A DNA stretch of 64,000 nucleotides, taken from Blasia pusilla. Taxonomy: Eukaryota; Marchantiophyta; Marchantiopsida; Blasiales. The DNA is taken from contig CM114272.1 of assembly GCA_050084515.1 (NCBI GenBank), positions 51,336,001 to 51,400,000 of the forward strand, written 5' to 3'. The translations under genes were made by a program, and so were the position numbers. The notes below the pieces were generated by a model. It was not told where the DNA came from. It saw nothing but the letters and a program-made list of their open reading frames with translations, and made no database searches. This document shows, in pieces, positions 59,784-64,000 of the stretch (the first letter of the stretch is position 1; each line of letters begins with the position of its first letter).

Positions 59784-60880
59784 CTATATTTTGATTTTCC
59801 TTCATATCATCTCTGGAGTAACAAGTCATGGATTTGTATGGTACAAAAAATAAATGGTTGTGGCCATCCCATACGCCGCTTACACCTTACTCATCCAGGT
59901 AAATACTCAAAAGTTCTTTTGTATCTATTTACTTTTATATACCACCCTCTAAAGCAATATATTTATAATGGGTTAATCTAATTTATTTTTCTTCTTCATA
60001 GGTGAAGAAGAGCATTATTGGTTGAGATTACTCCCCATCATTTTCGAGGAGCAATTACATACGAATGCTTAAAACCTGTTCATGGAATATTATGTTCAAC
60101 ATTCAAGGAGGTTGCTATCCAATTTGGATTTCTTGAGGATGATAGGAAAGTGTTCTCTTGCTTTAAAAAAGCTTCTACGATACGTACAGGTTCTTCACTT
60201 TGTCGTCTATTTGCAATTATTCTAGTGTAGAATACACCTACTCAATCTACTACACTATAGAGTCAATTCTTGGTTCCACCGATACGGTAGAAAATCTCTT
60301 ATATGAACGACGTGAGGTAAGAATTCATTACTACCACTTCTTACATCATTCATTTTCTTTCTAATAGTATCTTCTATTAAACATTCAACATACTAACCAT
60401 GATTTGGACCTTTCTCGGAACTCTTTCATTGTAGAAAACATGAATCCCTAATCTTCCCGTTGATTATGCTTTCGTTAATATTATATTGTCGGAAGTCCAT
60501 TATCATTCAAAAAATCAAGGAAAGATACTTTTTGATTTTCCATACATGCCCCAAGCTAATTTCCAAAGCCTTCATTCATAGTCGTATTTGGAGGAACAAG
60601 AGCTATTATATGATACAGAAGAATTATTTGAGCGCATGCAATTTGTTGAAGAAGCTTAGTTGAATGAAGGACAACAAATTATTTGGGACGTTGTACACGA
60701 TGAGCTTAATTGAATATGCTTGAATTCTTCACCATCTCCAAAAGTGTTTTTCATCGATAGTCCAATTGGAATGGGAAAAACATTTTATATAATCATCTCA
60801 TTGTAAGTGTAAGGAGTGCAAGAGGTGTAGCTTTGGTTGTAACATCATCCAAAATAGTTGCTCTATTGTTACACTAGTAT
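59784..60880 (+). pseudogene. Helitron B: helicase domain relic
   Basis: In order, with frame changes: YFDFPSYHLW, KINGCGHPIRRLHLTHPG, then after an intron-like gap EEHYWLRLLP. FRGAITYECLKPVHGILCSTFKEVAIQFGFLEDD follows (60018-60230), then SLCRLFAIILV, YLEEQELLYD, NEGQQIIWDVV and VFFIDSPIGMGKT (Walker A, near 60749-60790). Last is RSARGVALVVTSSKIVALLL. This is the order around the start of the PIF1-like helicase of Helitrons, which unwinds DNA during rolling-circle transposition. Helicase motifs after Walker A and the Rep domain are absent; element C takes over at 60933. It could belong to the same family as Helitron A, but they share no overlapping segment. Confidence 0.8.
59899..60001 (+). 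other. Likely spliceosomal intron inside the Helitron helicase relic
   Basis: The protein similarity LTHPG | EEHYWLRLL is continuous if 59899-60001 is removed. That interval starts GTAAATACTC, ends TTCTTCTTCATAG and has a pyrimidine-rich 3' end, all typical of a plant intron. It is 103 bp long. A second GTAAG...TGTAG interval at about 60317-60435 is possible but less clear. Confidence 0.55.
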
Positions 60881-60959
60881 AAAAACCCCCTCTGGATGAT
60901 TTAGAAAAATGACTAGATGTTATTCAAACCGGTGTCGTATAGTAAAATCAACTAATGAA

Positions 60960-62568
60960 AGTTGAGAAGGAGTATCTTATGGGAGCCTATGTATCGCTTG
61001 AGGTTAATTGTCTACCTTTGTTAGGTATGATTGCGAATTGTACGACTCCAGATATAGCCATGCTATGATGGATAGCCTACATTAGGTCCTTGAATCCACA
61101 ATTGAAGCATATAGCTGGGAAAGAGAACTCAGTAGCTGACATGTTGTCTGGAGCTAGATTTAACCAAGAAGAAGATATGGAGGCAACTGAGATAGATGAG
61201 GATGATGCACATGTGTGGCAAGTATTATCTCAAGAACGAGGTGGCATAGAGGACGTTCTAGCCTTCAAAGAGAATTTGTATGAGGATAGTTTAAAAGAAA
61301 TTGGGCGCTATTTAAGCACTCTGCAAAGAGACGGAGGGTGGACAGATAAGTTCTTCAAGGAGATTCGGCACAAGGCGTATGGCTATCTACTACAAGATGG
61401 ATATCTTTGGAAAAGGCCAAAGAGGAAAGATGGAATGCCCTTGAGGGTGATGGATAACAATGGGACAAAAATGCAAGTGCTCAAAGAATTCCACAATTCT
61501 TTATGGGCAGGTCACAAAGGTACTTGGGCAACTTTCACCAAGATAAAAGAGAGGTATTGGTGGAAAGGCCTATATAAGGATGTTGAGAGATATGTTGGGT
61601 CGTGTGTTGAATGTCAATTTCAATCAAAAATTAGGATGAGAGATGGACGTAAACCCACGTATCCTTTGTCTATTGATCATCAATGGGTTATAGATCTAGT
61701 TGTTATACCACTAGGTCTTTGGGGAATGCGTTACCTGGTCCTAGCACGAGAAGAGTTGTCCAACTTTGTAGAAGGGAGGGCTTTACGGGCTAAAACAACA
61801 GAGTCTATATGTCATTTTATTCTAGAGGATATTGTTGCTCGATATGGGAGTGTCGGGAGAATCCGTGCAGATAGAGGTGAGTTGAATGCGGAGGAAGCAC
61901 GAGAGTTCTTCAAGAGATATGGAATCCAGTTGAGATTAACAACCTCAATGAATCCGGAGGCAAACGGTAAGAGCGAAAGGGGACATCCTCCAATCATTCA
62001 AGCATTGGTGAAGGCGTGTGGAGATCGTTATGCTGATTGGCCTAGATTACTTCAATTTTCTTTATGGGCAGATAGAACCACTCACAGCACCGTTATAGGG
62101 TTCATGCCTACAGAGTTGATGAGAGGTCAAAAGCCCATAATGCCAACGGAAGGAGATATACCCACTTGGATGGGTTTTCCGTGGGAAGACGAGCTCAATA
62201 GGAAAGAGATCCTAGCACTCCGAATGCAGCAGCTAGAGCGGCGGGAAGAAGATATTGCATGAGCATTAATCAAAATGAAGGAAGCAAGGTTGAAAAATAA
62301 GGAACGCTTCGACAAAACGCATTGACTTCGGAAGGAGCCTATAAGAGAAGGAGATTGGGTCTTAGTGCACGACAATAGCCTCGACAACCAGCATAGTACA
62401 ATTAAGAAGTTTGCACGTCGTTGGTTTGATCCATACGTTGTAGTCTTTGCTTTTGACAATGCCACTTACAAACTACGTGAACTACATGGCACAATTCTCA
62501 AGCTGCCTATTGCAGGAAAAAGGGTCAAGATTTTTCATAGACGTGAAGGATTTCTTGATTTCGATTGA
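60960..62568 (+). pseudogene. RNase H end and integrase of element C
   Basis: One frame with three TGA stops (61066-61068, 62260-62262 and about 62322). Seen: LEVNCLPLLGMIANCTTPDIAML (RNase H, stop where Arg is usual), LNPQLKHIAGKENSVADMLS, then the HHCC finger HNSLWAGHKGTW...CVECQ. The DDE core follows with Asp in VIDLVVIP (61693-61695), Asp in RADRGE (61870-61872) and Glu in GKSERGH (61975-61977); the last two are 34 residues apart. A C-terminal part with GDWVLVHDN, FARRWFDPYVV and YKLRELHGT follows. No frameshift is visible over 1.6 kb, so this copy is younger than elements 1-3. It lacks a chromodomain or PHD finger. Confidence 0.85.
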
Positions 62569-62644
62569 ATGTGTCTAAAGACACAACATAAATAAGACTA
62601 TAGCAAGAAGTCTTGATGTTTTCGGCACATACCGGAGGATGTGC

Positions 62645-62659
62645 AGGTTTGGAGGGGTG
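62645..62659 (+). other. Polypurine tract of element C
   Basis: GGTTTGGAGGGGTGA directly before the 3' LTR start at 62661. Confidence 0.6.
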
Positions 62660-62660
62660 A

Positions 62661-63872
62661 ATATCGTATAGTAAAATCAATCAGTGTGTAAACTCCTTCC
62701 TCATTAAGTGTTAGATAGAGTTTTATAAGTATTAAGTAAATTGGCTTAGAAAAAGGTAATTCTTATGTTTAAGCCTCTTTATGGTGCCTCTTTTTTACAA
62801 ACCCAACTTTAGGAAAAAAAGGTAATAAATAAAAGATGACTTTATAAAAGTAAAGTAGTTGCTTTAATGAAAAGCAAAAGTAGTCTTGGTTGGTGGCTAG
62901 GGTAGTTGGGGTAATTTGGAAAATATCAAGTGGGTAAAAGAGGATATTTTGGAAGAGATAAGAGGAAATCTACTTTTGTCAAAATATGATTGGCTAAGCC
63001 TTGAGAGGAAGCCATGTGGCACAAGATAAGATTAACGCTATTTCATACTCTTGTGGATCCCTTGTGAGTATATAAAAAAGAGAAACCTTCAAGGGTTCAT
63101 CACCTTCTATTCCACATCTTGAGTCTTTCGTGTCACTCTTGAGTGTATGACTTTGGGATTGCTTGCTCTTCCAATGAGAGTGGATCACCCCTCTTGGGAG
63201 AGTAACTTGACCATGGTCTATTCTTTGAGAGGTTTCTAGAGTGTGGTGTGTGTGTGGAGATGAGAGGTTTGTCACCTTAGAAGAGTTAAGTTGTACTAAA
63301 ATAATGAATGTTTTGGCTTGTTACTCTCCCAATGAGAGTGGATTATCCCTCTTGGGAGAATAACTCCGCCAAAACCCATTCTTGAGGAGAGTAGAGAATG
63401 TCTGTCAAGCATGGATAGGGGTGGAGCACAAGTTATGCCCGACTTTCCTTTCCTTAATCCATACCCTGTCAAGATACTCTTTGTAGATAGGCATTGGTTC
63501 ACTCGCTATTTAGTTTATCACTTTGGGAAGGCGTGTTCATGAACCAGATCATTCAATTTCCAACTCCGGTGATCCTTCCTATCGTCACATATGGAAGGAC
63601 ATGGGATTGTACTTTGTATGTCCTTATATAGCAATCCATGGACGTCAATAGGCGTGCTCAAGTAGGGTTTAATACTAGTTGTGCTATCTTCCTCGTATAC
63701 AAGCGTAAAATAGTTTATAAGGGTTTTATGGTTAGGAATTTTGGGGTCCGATGTTACGAAGAAATGATCGCCTCGGCACTTCCATTTGTGATACCTGTCG
63801 TGAGAGAATGGAGAGTATACATAATAATTTTATATTGAAAAAGGAGATCTTCTCAGAGAATTCATCTTGCAT
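62661..63872 (+). repeat. 3' LTR of element C (copy C2)
   Basis: Starts TATCGTATAGTAAAATC (TG eroded to TA) and ends CATCTTGCAT. It is collinear with 26782-27892. The next base begins the D-type LTR, so the true right flank of element C is not seen. Internal tandem-like blocks (CCAATGAGAGTGGAT...CTCTTGGGAGAGTAA at about 63170 and 63330) occur twice in both copies. Confidence 0.8.
63069..63077 (+). promoter_or_regulatory. TATA box of LTR C2
   Basis: TATATAAAA about 400 bp into the LTR, at the position of TATATAAAG in C1. It is followed by a conserved TTCAAGGGTTCATCACCTTC stretch, probably near the transcription start. Confidence 0.6.
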
Positions 63873-64000
63873 TGTGATACCCACAATTTTGTACATTGGA
63901 AGAAATGTATCTTTTTATTGAACAAAGACTCTTGTACATTATGGTTTGGATTATTATATGCAATTATGGAGAAGAACGAATAAGATTCAAGTGAATCACA
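63873..64000 (+). repeat. Start of a second D-type LTR at the window edge
   Basis: TGTGATACCCACAATTTTGTA matches the start of the D LTR at 52635. Similarity continues to the edge (AAGA...AATAAGATTCAAGTGAATCACA versus AATGAGTAATATTGAAGTGGATCACG). Confidence 0.75.

Larger units (their letters stand above)
60933..63872 (+). mobile_element. Element C: internally deleted Ty3/gypsy retrotransposon
   Basis: The left end is about 25 bp of LTR start (TGTCGTATAGTAAAATCA, 60933-) fused directly to the RNase H segment, so the rest of the 5' LTR, Gag, protease and reverse transcriptase are gone. RNase H end, integrase, polypurine tract and the complete 3' LTR (62661-63872) follow. It sits inside the Helitron B relic. 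A solo LTR of this family lies at 26782-27892. Confidence 0.75.

Overview
The window looks like nuclear DNA of a land plant with a repeat-rich genome. A seed-free lineage (bryophyte, lycophyte or fern) is my guess, but the sequence does not settle it. Evidence: Ty3/gypsy elements with a tRNA-Asp-type primer site, plant-type Helitrons, solo LTRs nested inside other elements, GA and AT microsatellites, and one host-like gene with a GA-rich leader. I see no rRNA, tRNA, CRISPR or bacterial operon structure. Almost everything recognisable is mobile DNA in various states of decay.

Layout. 1-3165: 3' part of a Ty3/gypsy-like element (element 1) and its terminal repeats. 3166-7837: no recognisable gene. 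7838-9697 (minus): the one convincing host gene, an intronless 619-codon ORF with a plant PNRC/EDC1-like proline motif. 9698-12890: its upstream region. 12895-23819: element 2, the best copy of the main family, nested in an older terminal-repeat unit and itself carrying an inverted one. 26160-29270 (minus): Helitron Rep remnant with an HUH motif, split by a solo LTR. 34184-36288 (minus): an unrecognised broken gene with a BED-like start. 36289-44406: AT-rich, no gene seen. 44407-57464: element 3, second copy of the main family, interrupted by an unrelated gypsy element (D). 58079-58705: a solo terminal unit. 59784-60880: Helitron helicase remnant. 60933-63872: gypsy element C (RNase H, integrase, LTR). 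63873-64000: start of another D LTR.

The main discovery is the family of elements 1-3. Its consensus order is gag with two zinc knuckles, aspartic protease, a DNA cytosine-5 methyltransferase with motifs I, II, IV, VI, VIII and IX/X, reverse transcriptase, RNase H, integrase, and a canonical C4HC3 PHD finger at the integrase C-terminus. It would thus carry its own DNA-methylation writer and a putative chromatin reader. All copies here are broken by stops and frameshifts, so they document a family rather than active elements.

The termini are also unusual. The 5' end is an arm of about 500-600 bp (A); the 3' end after the polypurine tract is a different 126-138 bp arm (B). A and B also occur fused as 610-730 bp A-B units, three of them with exact 4-bp target duplications. 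In elements 1 and 3 the 3' end reads B-A-B. The layout A-internal-B-A-B resembles the split direct repeats of tyrosine-recombinase retrotransposons, yet these elements encode a DDE integrase.
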